From CAVUPF01 sp963743285 (GTDB taxonomy: Bacteria > Actinomycetota > Thermoleophilia > Solirubrobacterales > 70-9), in assembly GCA_963743285.1 (NCBI GenBank), contig CAVUPF010000003.1, positions 1 through 64,000 of the forward strand: DNA of 64,000 nucleotides, read 5' to 3'. Shown one piece after another: positions 51,121-58,701 of the stretch (positions are counted from its first letter, which is position 1; every line of letters starts with the position of its first letter). Made by a program: the position numbers and the translations under genes. Below the pieces are notes generated by a model that saw only the letters and a list, made by a program, of their open reading frames with translations, was not told the origin of the DNA and did no database searches.

Positions 51121-52560
51121 ATGGCGACGGTGACGACCAGGTTGAGGAACTTCATCGGGGGCGAGGCCGTGGACCCGGTCGAGGGTGGGACCGAAGAGGT
51201 GATCAACCCGGCCAGTGGCGAGCCGATCGCCGCGGCGCCACTCTCGACCAAGCCCGACGTCGATCGCGCCGTGCAGGCCGCGAAGAAGGCCTTCGATGGC
51301 TGGGCGGCGACGCCCCCGGGCGAGCGGGCCCGGGCGCTGCTGCGGATCGCCGACCTGATCGAGGATCGGGCCGAGGAGATCGCCGACCTTGAGGCCGCCG
51401 ACGCCGGCAAGCCGCGCCACGCGGTGCTCGAGGACGAGGTGCCGGTGATGGCCGACAACCTGCGCTTCTTCGCCGGCGCTGCCCGCTGCATGGAGGGGCG
51501 CGCCGCGGGCGAGTACATGGAGGGCCACACCTCCTTCATCCGCCGTGAGCCGATTGGGGTGGTCGGCCAGATCACCCCCTGGAACTACCCGTTGATGATG
51601 GCGATCTGGAAGATCGGCCCGGCGCTCGGGGCCGGCAATACCGTCGTCCTCAAGCCGGCGGAGACGACGCCGCTCAGCACGCTGCGCTTCGCCGAGTGGT
51701 GCGCCGACATCCTGCCGCCGGGGGTCTTCAATGCGATCGGCGGCCTCGGCGAGCCCGCCGGTGCGGAGCTGGTCACCCATCCCGACGTGGAGATGGTCAG
51801 CCTCACCGGCTCGCCGCCGACCGGCAAGTGGATCGCCAAGGCCGCTGCCGAGCGAGTGAAGCGGGTCCACCTCGAGCTGGGCGGCAAGGCCCCGGTCGTC
51901 GTCTTCGATGACGCCGACATGGGGGCGGCGATGGAGACGATCGCCGCCACCGGCTACTACAACGCCGGCCAGGACTGCACCGCGGCGACCCGCGTGCTCG
52001 CCTCGGCCGGAGTCTATGACGAGGTCGTCAGCGGTCTGGCGGCCGAGGCCAAGGCGCTGGTCCTCGGCGACACGATGTCCGCCCAAACCACCCTCGGCCC
52101 GCTCAACTCCGCCCGCCAGCGCCAGCGGGTCGAGGGCTTTCTGGAGCGAAAGCCCGGCAGCGCCGAGATCGTCACCGGCGGCGCTCAGCCAGACCTGCCC
52201 GGCTTCTTCCTCGAGCCGGCCGTGGTCGCCGGCCTTAAGCAGGACGACGAGATGATTCAGAGCGAGATCTTCGGCCCGGTGATCACCGTGCAGCCGTTCT
52301 CCGATGAGGAGAAGGCGATCGAGTGGGCCAACGGCACCCGCTACGGACTCGCCTCCTCGGTGTGGACCCGCGACGTCGGTCGCGCGATGCGGGTCGCGGC
52401 GGCGCTGCGCTTCGGCTGCGTCTGGATCAACGACCACATCCCGCTCGTCTCCGAGATGCCCCATGGCGGCTATAAGGAGTCCGGCTACGGCAAGGACCTC
52501 TCGATCTATGCGCTGGAGGACTACACCGAGATCAAGCACGTGATGATCAACCTGGATTGA
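51121..52560 (+). CDS. Aldehyde dehydrogenase (aminobutyraldehyde/betaine-aldehyde type)
   Basis: A 479-residue NAD(P)-dependent enzyme. ATG 51121 is taken because GGAGG stands ten bases before it; GTG 51115 in frame is an alternative. Catalytic residues are Glu252 in LELGGKAPVVVFDDADM and Cys286 in YYNAGQDCTAATRV. VGQITPWNYPLMMAIWKIGP and SEIFGPVITVQPF also fit the family. It resembles gamma-aminobutyraldehyde/betaine aldehyde dehydrogenases and would oxidise the aldehyde made by the aminotransferase or the FAD oxidase. It is the last gene of the aminotransferase operon, followed by a hairpin at 52565-52582. Confidence 0.88.
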   Translation: MATVTTRLRNFIGGEAVDPVEGGTEEVINPASGEPIAAAPLSTKPDVDRAVQAAKKAFDGWAATPPGERARALLRIADLIEDRAEEIADLEAADAGKPRHAVLEDEVPVMADNLRFFAGAARCMEGRAAGEYMEGHTSFIRREPIGVVGQITPWNYPLMMAIWKIGPALGAGNTVVLKPAETTPLSTLRFAEWCADILPPGVFNAIGGLGEPAGAELVTHPDVEMVSLTGSPPTGKWIAKAAAERVKRVHLELGGKAPVVVFDDADMGAAMETIAATGYYNAGQDCTAATRVLASAGVYDEVVSGLAAEAKALVLGDTMSAQTTLGPLNSARQRQRVEGFLERKPGSAEIVTGGAQPDLPGFFLEPAVVAGLKQDDEMIQSEIFGPVITVQPFSDEEKAIEWANGTRYGLASSVWTRDVGRAMRVAAALRFGCVWINDHIPLVSEMPHGGYKESGYGKDLSIYALEDYTEIKHVMINLD

Positions 52561-52564
52561 CGGC

Positions 52565-52582
52565 CCTGATCGCCCGATCAGG
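52565..52582 (+). terminator. Hairpin after aldehyde dehydrogenase gene
   Basis: CCTGATCG and CGATCAGG are perfect inverted repeats with a two-base centre, just after the stop. No T-run follows, so termination is plausible but not certain. Confidence 0.4.
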
Positions 52583-52730
52583 ATCGCAGCCCCGGAAGTG
52601 GGCTCACCGACGCCTTCGATCCTCCCGGGGTCGACTGCGAGAGGGCGATCCACGGCGATCCGGCCGCGAGGCTGAACGGGCTCTGAGCGTCACGGCGCTC
52701 CGGCCGGTGGGTGCGGCTAGGCTTGTGAGG

Positions 52731-52922
52731 ATGTCGGAGACCGCGAGCGCAGAGGAGGCTGCCGCCGTCTCGGCCGCGATTCAGCGGTTCGTGGCGGAGA
52801 CTGCGGTCCCTGGGGAGGCGCCCGAGGTCGTTGGCCCGTGGCAGCGGGCGGCGTTGATCGAGGGGGTCGGCGCGAAGGGCACCGTTCAGGACCTAGAAGG
52901 AGGAGCGAGATGGCTGTCGTGA
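52731..52922 (+). CDS. Small conserved-looking hypothetical protein
   Basis: A 63-residue protein from ATG 52731, seven bases after a TAGGCT box. Its body reads VSAAIQRFVAETAVPGEAPE, then VVGPWQRAALIEGVGAKG. The helix-plus-tryptophan pattern faintly recalls acyl-CoA carboxylase epsilon subunits, but not enough to assign. The phrase RFVAET is shared with two other small proteins here (18301 and 25202). The stop overlaps the dodecin start by 13 bases. Confidence 0.5.
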   Translation: MSETASAEEAAAVSAAIQRFVAETAVPGEAPEVVGPWQRAALIEGVGAKGTVQDLEGGARWLS

Positions 52923-53119
52923 AAATCATCGAGCTGGTCGGCAGCTCAAAGACGTCCACCGACGACGCGGCGAAACAGGCGTTGAGCCAGGCTCAGGGGA
53001 CGCTGCGCAACATTCGCGCCGTGGACATAGTCTCGACCGGTATCCGGGGCGAGAACCTCGACGAGTACCGGGCGCATGTGCGGGTCGCCTTCCTGATCGA
53101 GGGGACCGAGATCGACTGA
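52910..53119 (+). CDS. Dodecin (flavin-binding protein)
   Basis: A 69-residue protein, the normal dodecin length. AAGGAGGAG precedes ATG 52910. Motifs: VVKIIELVGSSKTSTDDAAK, then QALSQAQGTLRNIRAVDIVS and a final strand YRAHVRVAFLIEG. Dodecins are hollow dodecamers that bind and protect riboflavin or FMN. The stop overlaps the rhodanese start (TGATG). Position upstream of flavin- and siroheme-dependent sulfur genes may be coincidental. Confidence 0.88.
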   Translation: MAVVKIIELVGSSKTSTDDAAKQALSQAQGTLRNIRAVDIVSTGIRGENLDEYRAHVRVAFLIEGTEID

Positions 53120-53490
53120 TGGGCCTCTCCAGCGAGGAGGTCCGAAAGCTGGTTGCGGGCGGGGCGCAGCTGATCGATGTGAGGACCGAGCACGAGTGGG
53201 AGGCAGGGCGGATCGCCGGCGCCTCCCACATCGAGCTGGACGAGTTGAGCGCCAGGGCGGCGGAGATCGATCGGGGCCGGCCGGTCATCTTTTACTGTCG
53301 CGGCGATAACCGCTCGGACATGGCGGCGGCGGCCTTTGTGGCCGACGGCTATGAGGCGGCGACGCTGGAGGGCGGCATCCAGGCCTGGGCCGAGGCGGGG
53401 CTGGAGCTCGCCCCAGACGGCGCCTACGTCGCCGAGTCGGGCCAGGCCGCGTCGATCCTCCAGGCACGGAAAAAGGCCGTCCAGAGCTAA
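53119..53490 (+). CDS. Rhodanese-domain sulfurtransferase
   Basis: A 123-residue single-domain rhodanese: AQLIDVRTEHEWEAGRIAGA, then the active loop with Cys60 in FYCRGDNRSDMAA, and GYEAATLEGGIQAWAEAGLE. It moves sulfane sulfur from thiosulfate or persulfide donors via a Cys persulfide. The short tail after residue 95 has no domain. It is coupled to the dodecin gene and lies just upstream of the sulfite reductase gene, so a role in sulfur delivery is likely. Confidence 0.88.
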   Translation: MGLSSEEVRKLVAGGAQLIDVRTEHEWEAGRIAGASHIELDELSARAAEIDRGRPVIFYCRGDNRSDMAAAAFVADGYEAATLEGGIQAWAEAGLELAPDGAYVAESGQAASILQARKKAVQS

Positions 53491-53492
53491 AT

Positions 53493-53514
53493 ACCCGAAT
53501 CCCAGTCGGGTTTT
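53493..53514 (+). terminator. Hairpin or operator before the sulfite reductase gene
   Basis: ACCCGA and TCGGGT form a 6-bp stem with a seven-base loop followed by TTTTG, a possible terminator after the rhodanese gene. Extended arms (AAATACCCGA / TCGGGTTTTG, eight of ten positions symmetric) overlap the -35 region of the next gene, so it could instead be an operator for sulfur control. Confidence 0.45.
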
Positions 53515-53516
53515 GC

Positions 53517-53522
53517 TATTTT
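53517..53522 (+). promoter_or_regulatory. Putative -10 box (TATTTT) of the sulfate assimilation operon
   Basis: TATTTT ends seven bases before GTG 53530, implying a leaderless transcript. No Shine-Dalgarno sequence is seen, and the palindrome at 53493-53514 covers the -35 position. Confidence 0.4.
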
Positions 53523-53529
53523 TGTCGGC

Positions 53530-55362
53530 GTGGAGGTCGTAGTCGATCAGCGCAAGGAGCAGCGGGGCAAGGGCCGAACCGGCACCTTGGAGAACCCCGA
53601 GTCCTACGAGAACGTCCCGGGCCACGTCATCCCGATCCTCGAGCGCGAGTTCGACGACTTCGACAACGAGGCCGAGCGGTTCCTGGCCGGCGAGAAGCCC
53701 GAAGATGAGTTCATCGGCTTCCGCCTCAAGCAGGGCGTCTACGGGCAGCGCCAGCCCGACGTGCAGATGGTCAGGGTGAAGCTCCCCTTCGGCGGCGTCA
53801 ACCCCGAGCAGATGGAGGCCTTCGCCGATGTGGTGGAGCGCTACGCGCCGCTGGGCAAGGGCCACGTCACGACCCGCCAGAACATCCAGATCCACCACGT
53901 GCCGCTGAGCGACATGGAGTCGCTTTTGCGCGAGATCTCCGCGGTCGGCCTCTCCTCGCGCGAGGGTTGCGGCAACACGGTCCGAAACGTCACCGGCGAC
54001 CCCTGGGCGGGTGTCGCCGTCGATGAGGTCTTCGACCCGACGCCCTACGCCGGTGCCTACGTGCGCTACTTCGTCCGCCACCCGACCACGCAGCTGATGC
54101 CGCGCAAGATCAAGACTTCCTTCACCGGCTCCGAGGAGGACCGGGCGATCAGCGGCATCCACGACATCGCCTTCCTCTCGCGCGAGCGCGACGGCGTCAA
54201 GGGCTTCGAGCTAAGGGTCGGGGGCGGCACCTCGATCATGGCCCGGGTTGCTCCCACCCTCTATGACTTCGTCGAGGCCGACAGCGGCGAATACCTCAAG
54301 GTCGCCGAGGCGGTGCTGCGGATCTTTGACCGTCAGGAGTGGCTGCGGGCCAACCGGGCGCGGGCGCGGATCAAGGTCCTGATCGACAAGATCGGGATCG
54401 ACGCCTTCCGCGAGCTGGTCGACGAGGAGCTTCAGGGTGACTGGGTGGACGATCGCGACTTCGACGTCGAGCGGCTGCGCTATGACGACGACGAGCAGGC
54501 GGGCGCTCCCCAGGTGCCGCCCGCCGTCGCCTCCCCCAACGGCGACCGCTCCGAGTTCGACCGCTTCTGTGAGGCCAACGTGCAGGCCCAGCGCCAGGAG
54601 GGTTTCGCGGCCGTCGAGGTGAAGATCGATCGCGGCGACCTCAGCGCCGAGCAGTTCCGCGGCCTGGCGGCGATCATGCGCACCTACACCGGCGGCTACG
54701 CGCGCAGCACCGTGCAGCAGAACCTGGTTCTGCGCTGGGTGCGCGAGGAGGCGCTCTATGACGTCTGGCAGCGGCTGGTTGGCCTCGGCCTCGGCGAGGC
54801 CGGCGCCCGCGAGGTCACCGACGTGGTCAGCTGTCCCGGCACCGACAGCTGCAAACTCGGAATCACCAGCTCGATGGGCCTCAACCGGGCGATCAAGGAG
54901 CGCCTCGAGGCGATGCAGATCGCCGATCCGCTGACCAAGCGCATCCACATCAAGATGAGCGGCTGCCCGAACGGCTGCAGCCAGCACCACATCGCCAACG
55001 TCGGCTTCTACGGCGCCTCGCTGAAGGTGGGGGGGCGGCAGATGCCCGCCTACATCGCGCACATCGGCGGCAACTACGAGGGCGGCGAGGTGGTCTTCGG
55101 CACCCGGCTGAAGTCGCGGCTGCCGGCCAAACGCGTCCCCGAGGCGGTTGAGCGCTGGATCCGTCTGTATGAGGGGGAGCGCGGCGGCGGCGAGGAGTTC
55201 AACGCCTTCGCCGAGCGGGTCGGCGGCGAGCGCTTCGAAGTCGAGGTCTCCGACCTCACCCTGCCCGCCGAGTTCGGCCTCGAGACGATGCAGCAGTTCA
55301 TCGACTGGAACCGCTCCAGCCCCTACAAGGTCGAGCGCGGCGAGGGCGAGTGCGCCATCTAG
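53530..55362 (+). CDS. Siroheme [4Fe-4S] sulfite/nitrite reductase (ferredoxin-type)
   Basis: A 610-residue enzyme with the two-fold repeated reductase architecture. Siroheme-side arginines lie in GHVTTRQNIQIHHVPL and GCGNTVRNVTGDPWAGV. The cluster ligands are Cys435 and Cys441 in SCPGTDSCKLG and Cys479 and Cys483 in SGCPNGCSQHH. It reduces sulfite to sulfide with six electrons, coupled to a siroheme-Fe4S4 centre. Nitrite reductases share the fold, but the following cysH, sat and cysC genes indicate the sulfite role. The ~25-residue N-terminal tail is Lys/Arg/Glu-rich. GTG 53530 follows a TATTTT box. Confidence 0.88.
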   Translation: MEVVVDQRKEQRGKGRTGTLENPESYENVPGHVIPILEREFDDFDNEAERFLAGEKPEDEFIGFRLKQGVYGQRQPDVQMVRVKLPFGGVNPEQMEAFADVVERYAPLGKGHVTTRQNIQIHHVPLSDMESLLREISAVGLSSREGCGNTVRNVTGDPWAGVAVDEVFDPTPYAGAYVRYFVRHPTTQLMPRKIKTSFTGSEEDRAISGIHDIAFLSRERDGVKGFELRVGGGTSIMARVAPTLYDFVEADSGEYLKVAEAVLRIFDRQEWLRANRARARIKVLIDKIGIDAFRELVDEELQGDWVDDRDFDVERLRYDDDEQAGAPQVPPAVASPNGDRSEFDRFCEANVQAQRQEGFAAVEVKIDRGDLSAEQFRGLAAIMRTYTGGYARSTVQQNLVLRWVREEALYDVWQRLVGLGLGEAGAREVTDVVSCPGTDSCKLGITSSMGLNRAIKERLEAMQIADPLTKRIHIKMSGCPNGCSQHHIANVGFYGASLKVGGRQMPAYIAHIGGNYEGGEVVFGTRLKSRLPAKRVPEAVERWIRLYEGERGGGEEFNAFAERVGGERFEVEVSDLTLPAEFGLETMQQFIDWNRSSPYKVERGEGECAI

Positions 55363-55372
55363 GCGGTTTGCG

Positions 55373-56092
55373 ATGAAGCCACCCCCTGCCACACTTCCCG
55401 TCCCGATGCCCGCTGCGACCGACATCGACCACGAGGCTGTTGCCGCCGAGCTCGAGGGCCGCACCGCGCAGGAGGCGCTGGCCTGGATGTTCGAGACCTT
55501 CGGGGCCGGGCACTACCTCGCCTGCTCATTCCAGAAGACCAGCTCGGTCACCGCGCACATGGCGACCGAGATCAACCCCGAGGCACGCTTCTTCTATCTG
55601 GACACCGACGTGCTCTTCCCGGAGACCTATGAGACCCGGGACCGGCTCGCCGAGCACCTCGGGGTGGAGTTCGACCGCTTCCACAACCTGACCCTGGAGG
55701 AGCAGGCCGCCCAGCACGGCGAGGAGCTGTGGAAGCGCGACCCCGACTCATGCTGCGGGCTGCGCAAGGTCGAGCCGATGCGGCGAGCGCTCTCTTCCGT
55801 AGACTGCTGGGTCGCCGGCGTCCGGCGCGAGGATTCCAGCAGCCGCTCCACCACGCCGAAGTTCGGCTGGGACAAGCGCTTTAACCTCTGGAAGCTCAAC
55901 CCGCTCGCGGATTGGAGCGAGCGCGACGTCTGGAACTACATCCGTGAGCACCATCTCCCGTATAACCCACTCCACGACCACGGCTATCCGTCGATCGGCT
56001 GCACGCACTGCACGCAGCCGGTCGGGCCCGGCGCCTCACCGCGCGACGGCCGCTGGGCGGGCGTCGCCAAGACTGAGTGCGGGATCAACTAG
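55373..56092 (+). CDS. cysH: Adenylylsulfate reductase, [4Fe-4S] type (CysH)
   Basis: A 239-residue protein from ATG 55373, ten bases after the reductase stop. P-loop-like CSFQKTSSVTAHMATEINPE and the core FFYLDTDVLFPETYETRDRL are typical. Cluster cysteines are Cys127-Cys128 in DSCCGLRKVEP and Cys210/Cys213 in GCTHCTQPV; the catalytic Cys lies in the terminal TECGI. The double cysteine pairs mark the iron-sulfur form that reduces APS (rather than PAPS) to sulfite and AMP. It works between Sat and the sulfite reductase in this operon. Confidence 0.9.
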   Translation: MKPPPATLPVPMPAATDIDHEAVAAELEGRTAQEALAWMFETFGAGHYLACSFQKTSSVTAHMATEINPEARFFYLDTDVLFPETYETRDRLAEHLGVEFDRFHNLTLEEQAAQHGEELWKRDPDSCCGLRKVEPMRRALSSVDCWVAGVRREDSSSRSTTPKFGWDKRFNLWKLNPLADWSERDVWNYIREHHLPYNPLHDHGYPSIGCTHCTQPVGPGASPRDGRWAGVAKTECGIN

Positions 56093-56142
56093 CCCCGCCG
56101 AGACGCACCTTCAATCCCCCCGACCCAATAGGTGAGACCCCA

Positions 56143-57225
56143 ATGAGCAGCGAGACCATGGCAGGGCTGTCCCTGACCCTCTCCGAGCGCCACACGGCGG
56201 ACTTCGAGATGATCGCCAACGGCGGCTTTGCGCCGCTTACGGGCTTCCAGGGCTCTGAGGATTGGGAGCGGGTCTGTGCGGAGATGCGAACTGCCGACGG
56301 CGCCCATATCTGGCCGATCCCGATCACCCTGGCCACCGAGCTTGACTGCGAGGTGGGCAATGTGGTCGAGCTCTCAAGCGATGAAGGAAAGCCCTTGGGC
56401 AGGATCACCGTTGAGGAGATCTTCGAGCGCGACACAAGGAGTGAGGCCGAGCGGGTCTACCGCACCACCGATCAGGCTCACCCCGGCGTGGCGGCGATCT
56501 ATGAGGAGGGCAACCGCTGCATCGCCGGGCCGATCGAGGTCGACGCGCTGCCCGACCACGAGGAGCCCTTCATGCGCCGCTACCAGACCCCCGCGCAGAC
56601 GCGCGAGGAGTTTGCGCGCCGCGGCTGGAAGCGGATCGTCGCCTTTCAGACCAGAAACCCGATCCACCGCGCCCACGAGTACCTGACCAAGGCCGCGCTT
56701 GAGATCAGCGACGGGCTCTTCATCCAGCCGCTGATCGGCAAGACCAAGGCCGGCGACATCCCCGCCGCGGTGCGGATGGCCTGCTATGAGGTGCTGATCG
56801 AGAACTACTACCCCAAGGATCGGGTCCTGCTCGGCGTCAAGCCGGCCAAGATGCACTACGCCGGCCCCCGGGAGGCGGTCCTGCACGCGATCGTGCGTCG
56901 CAACTACGGCGCCACCCACTTCATCGTCGGTCGCGACCACGCCGGCGCTGGGGACTACTACGGCACCTATGACGCGCAGAAGATCTTCGATCAGATCGAC
57001 ATCGATGAGCTGGGGATCGAGCCGCTGTTCTTCGAGCACACCTTCTGGTGCAATGAGTGCGAGGGCCTCGCCTCTGCCAAGACCTGTCCCCACGACAGCG
57101 AGGCGCACCTCTTCCTGAGCGGCACCAAGGTGCGAGAGATGCTCGCCAACGGTGAAAAGCCGCCGCATGAGTTCTCGCGCGATGAGGTCGCCGAGATCCT
57201 GATCGACGCCTACAAGGAGGATTGA
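56143..57225 (+). CDS. sat: Sulfate adenylyltransferase (ATP sulfurylase, Sat)
   Basis: A 360-residue single-chain ATP sulfurylase. The start at ATG 56143 lies 50 bases after cysH and leaves the family N-terminus MAGLSLTLSERHTADFEMIA. ATP-sulfate site motifs are QTRNPIHRAHEYL (from residue 169) and VGRDHAGAGDYYGTYDAQKI (from about 262). A probable zinc site follows (WCNECEGLASAKTCPH). It makes APS and pyrophosphate from sulfate and ATP. The PAPS-synthetase-like C-terminal kinase is not fused; cysC follows separately after six bases. Confidence 0.93.
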   Translation: MSSETMAGLSLTLSERHTADFEMIANGGFAPLTGFQGSEDWERVCAEMRTADGAHIWPIPITLATELDCEVGNVVELSSDEGKPLGRITVEEIFERDTRSEAERVYRTTDQAHPGVAAIYEEGNRCIAGPIEVDALPDHEEPFMRRYQTPAQTREEFARRGWKRIVAFQTRNPIHRAHEYLTKAALEISDGLFIQPLIGKTKAGDIPAAVRMACYEVLIENYYPKDRVLLGVKPAKMHYAGPREAVLHAIVRRNYGATHFIVGRDHAGAGDYYGTYDAQKIFDQIDIDELGIEPLFFEHTFWCNECEGLASAKTCPHDSEAHLFLSGTKVREMLANGEKPPHEFSRDEVAEILIDAYKED

Positions 57226-57231
57226 GCGCAG

Positions 57232-57786
57232 ATGGCCGATGAGTTGGGCTTCACCCTTTGGTTCACCGGGCTCTCTGGGGCCGGCAAGACGACGATCTCA
57301 AGGCTCTTGGAGGGCCACCTTGCGGAGCGCAGCTCAAAGCTTGAGATCCTCGACGGCGACATCGTCCGCGAAAACCTCTCCAAGGGGCTGGGTTTCTCCA
57401 AGGAGGACCGCGACACCAACATCCGCCGGATCGCCTTCGTCGCCGATCTGCTCTCCAGAAACGGTGTGCCGGTGATCACCGCGGCGATCTCCCCCTACGC
57501 CGAGATTCGCCGCGAGGCGCGCAAGCTGATGGGAGAGCGCTTCATCGAGGTCTACGTGAAGGCCTCTGTCGATACCTGTGCAGAGCGTGACGTCAAGGGC
57601 CTCTACGCGAAGGCCTTCTCCGGGGAGATCAAGGAATTCACCGGCGTCTCGGACCCCTATGAGGTTCCCGAGGACCCCGAGGTGATCTGCGACACCGAAG
57701 CCGAAACCCCCGAGCAGTCCGCCGCGAAGCTGTTGGCCTATCTGGAGGAGCGGGAGTTGATTCCGGGGGCGGCTGTAACTGCCTAG
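57232..57786 (+). CDS. cysC: Adenylylsulfate kinase (CysC)
   Basis: A 184-residue P-loop kinase with Walker A GLSGAGKT (residues 13-20), EILDGDIVRENLSKGLGFSK, DTNIRRIAFVADLL and the phosphoserine-type loop ITAAISPYAEIRREARK. It phosphorylates APS to PAPS. Because CysH here is of the APS-reducing type, PAPS may serve sulfation or an alternative route instead of reduction. It ends the sulfate operon and converges with a PHP phosphoesterase. Confidence 0.92.
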   Translation: MADELGFTLWFTGLSGAGKTTISRLLEGHLAERSSKLEILDGDIVRENLSKGLGFSKEDRDTNIRRIAFVADLLSRNGVPVITAAISPYAEIRREARKLMGERFIEVYVKASVDTCAERDVKGLYAKAFSGEIKEFTGVSDPYEVPEDPEVICDTEAETPEQSAAKLLAYLEERELIPGAAVTA

Positions 57787-57805
57787 ACCTACGCCTCGGC
57801 GGCGC

Positions 57806-58615
57806 CTACGGCTTCGGTGGTAGCTGTGGCTCGCCCAAATCGTAGGTCTCATAGGCGCCGAAGCGGGAGAAGGACTTGTGGGTGGGGCCGTGGTAGTCGG
57901 ATGAGCCGGTAGGGATGAGGCTCAGCTCCTTACAGAGAGCCAGCAGATGGGCGGTCTGCGCCTTGGCGTGTGAGGGGTAGAAGGCCTCGATCCCATCGAT
58001 GCCCAGGGCCCGGATCAGCTCCTCGACCTGGGCGGGCTCGGAGATGTCCCAATAAGGGTGGGCGAGGACGGCGACGCCGCCCGCATCGTGGATCAGCTCG
58101 ACCGCCTGCTCGGCGGTGGGCCAGCGACGCGGCACGAAGGCCTTGGCGCCTGGCACCAGGTACTCCTCGAAGAAGGGGCCCAGATCGTCGCCAGCCCCGG
58201 CAGCGCGGGCGATGTGAGGGCGGCCGATCGAAAGAGCGTCGCCTGACTCCCTGATCGCGTCCTCCAGATGGATGTCGAAGCCGAAGCCGCGCAGCTTCTC
58301 GACGATCTCCCCGGCCCGCGTCACCCGCTCGTGCTGGGCGCGCTCGCAGGCCGGGGCGATAGCCCCTAGATCAATCCAGTATCCGCAGACGTGCAGGTCG
58401 TCTGCGTACTCGTGAACGCACGACATCTCGATCGCCGGCACGAGCTCGACCGCCAGCTGCCCGGCGGCCTCTGAGGCCTCCGGGACCCCCGCGATCGCAT
58501 CGTGGTCGGTCAGCGCCAGCGTCGTCACCCCCGCCTCGGCGGCCTTCTCGACGACCTCCGCGGGCGCCAGCTGCCCGTCTGAGACGGTCGAGTGGCTCTG
58601 AAGCTCGATCAGCAT
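57806..58615 (-). CDS. PHP-domain phosphoesterase
   Basis: A 269-residue protein with PHP metal motifs in order: LQSHSTVSDGQLAP, LALTDHDAIAG, PAIEMSCVHEYADDLHVCGY, RPHIAR, VAVLAHPYWD and GSSDYHGPTH. The insert of about 100 residues in the middle matches the RNase AM/YciV-type subgroup, members of which hydrolyse 3',5'-nucleotide bisphosphates such as pAp or trim RNA 5' ends. Its place convergent with cysC is suggestive, since pAp is the by-product of PAPS use. A TAGGCT box stands nine bases before the ATG. Confidence 0.82.
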   Translation of the reverse strand: MLIELQSHSTVSDGQLAPAEVVEKAAEAGVTTLALTDHDAIAGVPEASEAAGQLAVELVPAIEMSCVHEYADDLHVCGYWIDLGAIAPACERAQHERVTRAGEIVEKLRGFGFDIHLEDAIRESGDALSIGRPHIARAAGAGDDLGPFFEEYLVPGAKAFVPRRWPTAEQAVELIHDAGGVAVLAHPYWDISEPAQVEELIRALGIDGIEAFYPSHAKAQTAHLLALCKELSLIPTGSSDYHGPTHKSFSRFGAYETYDLGEPQLPPKP

Positions 58616-58701
58616 GGGGCGGGCAGCCTAGCTGGGCCTGCTCGACCGCGATACGGTCCGATCGGCCGCTTCGACGGTTAAGGGAGGAGCGGATACAAGC
58701 A

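Noticed and set aside
49859..55464. Large minus-strand frames opposite ald, aldehyde dehydrogenase, dodecin/rhodanese and sulfite reductase
   Set aside because: Compositionally skewed (His/Asp/Gly/Arg) shadows with no domain; plus-strand genes are certain.
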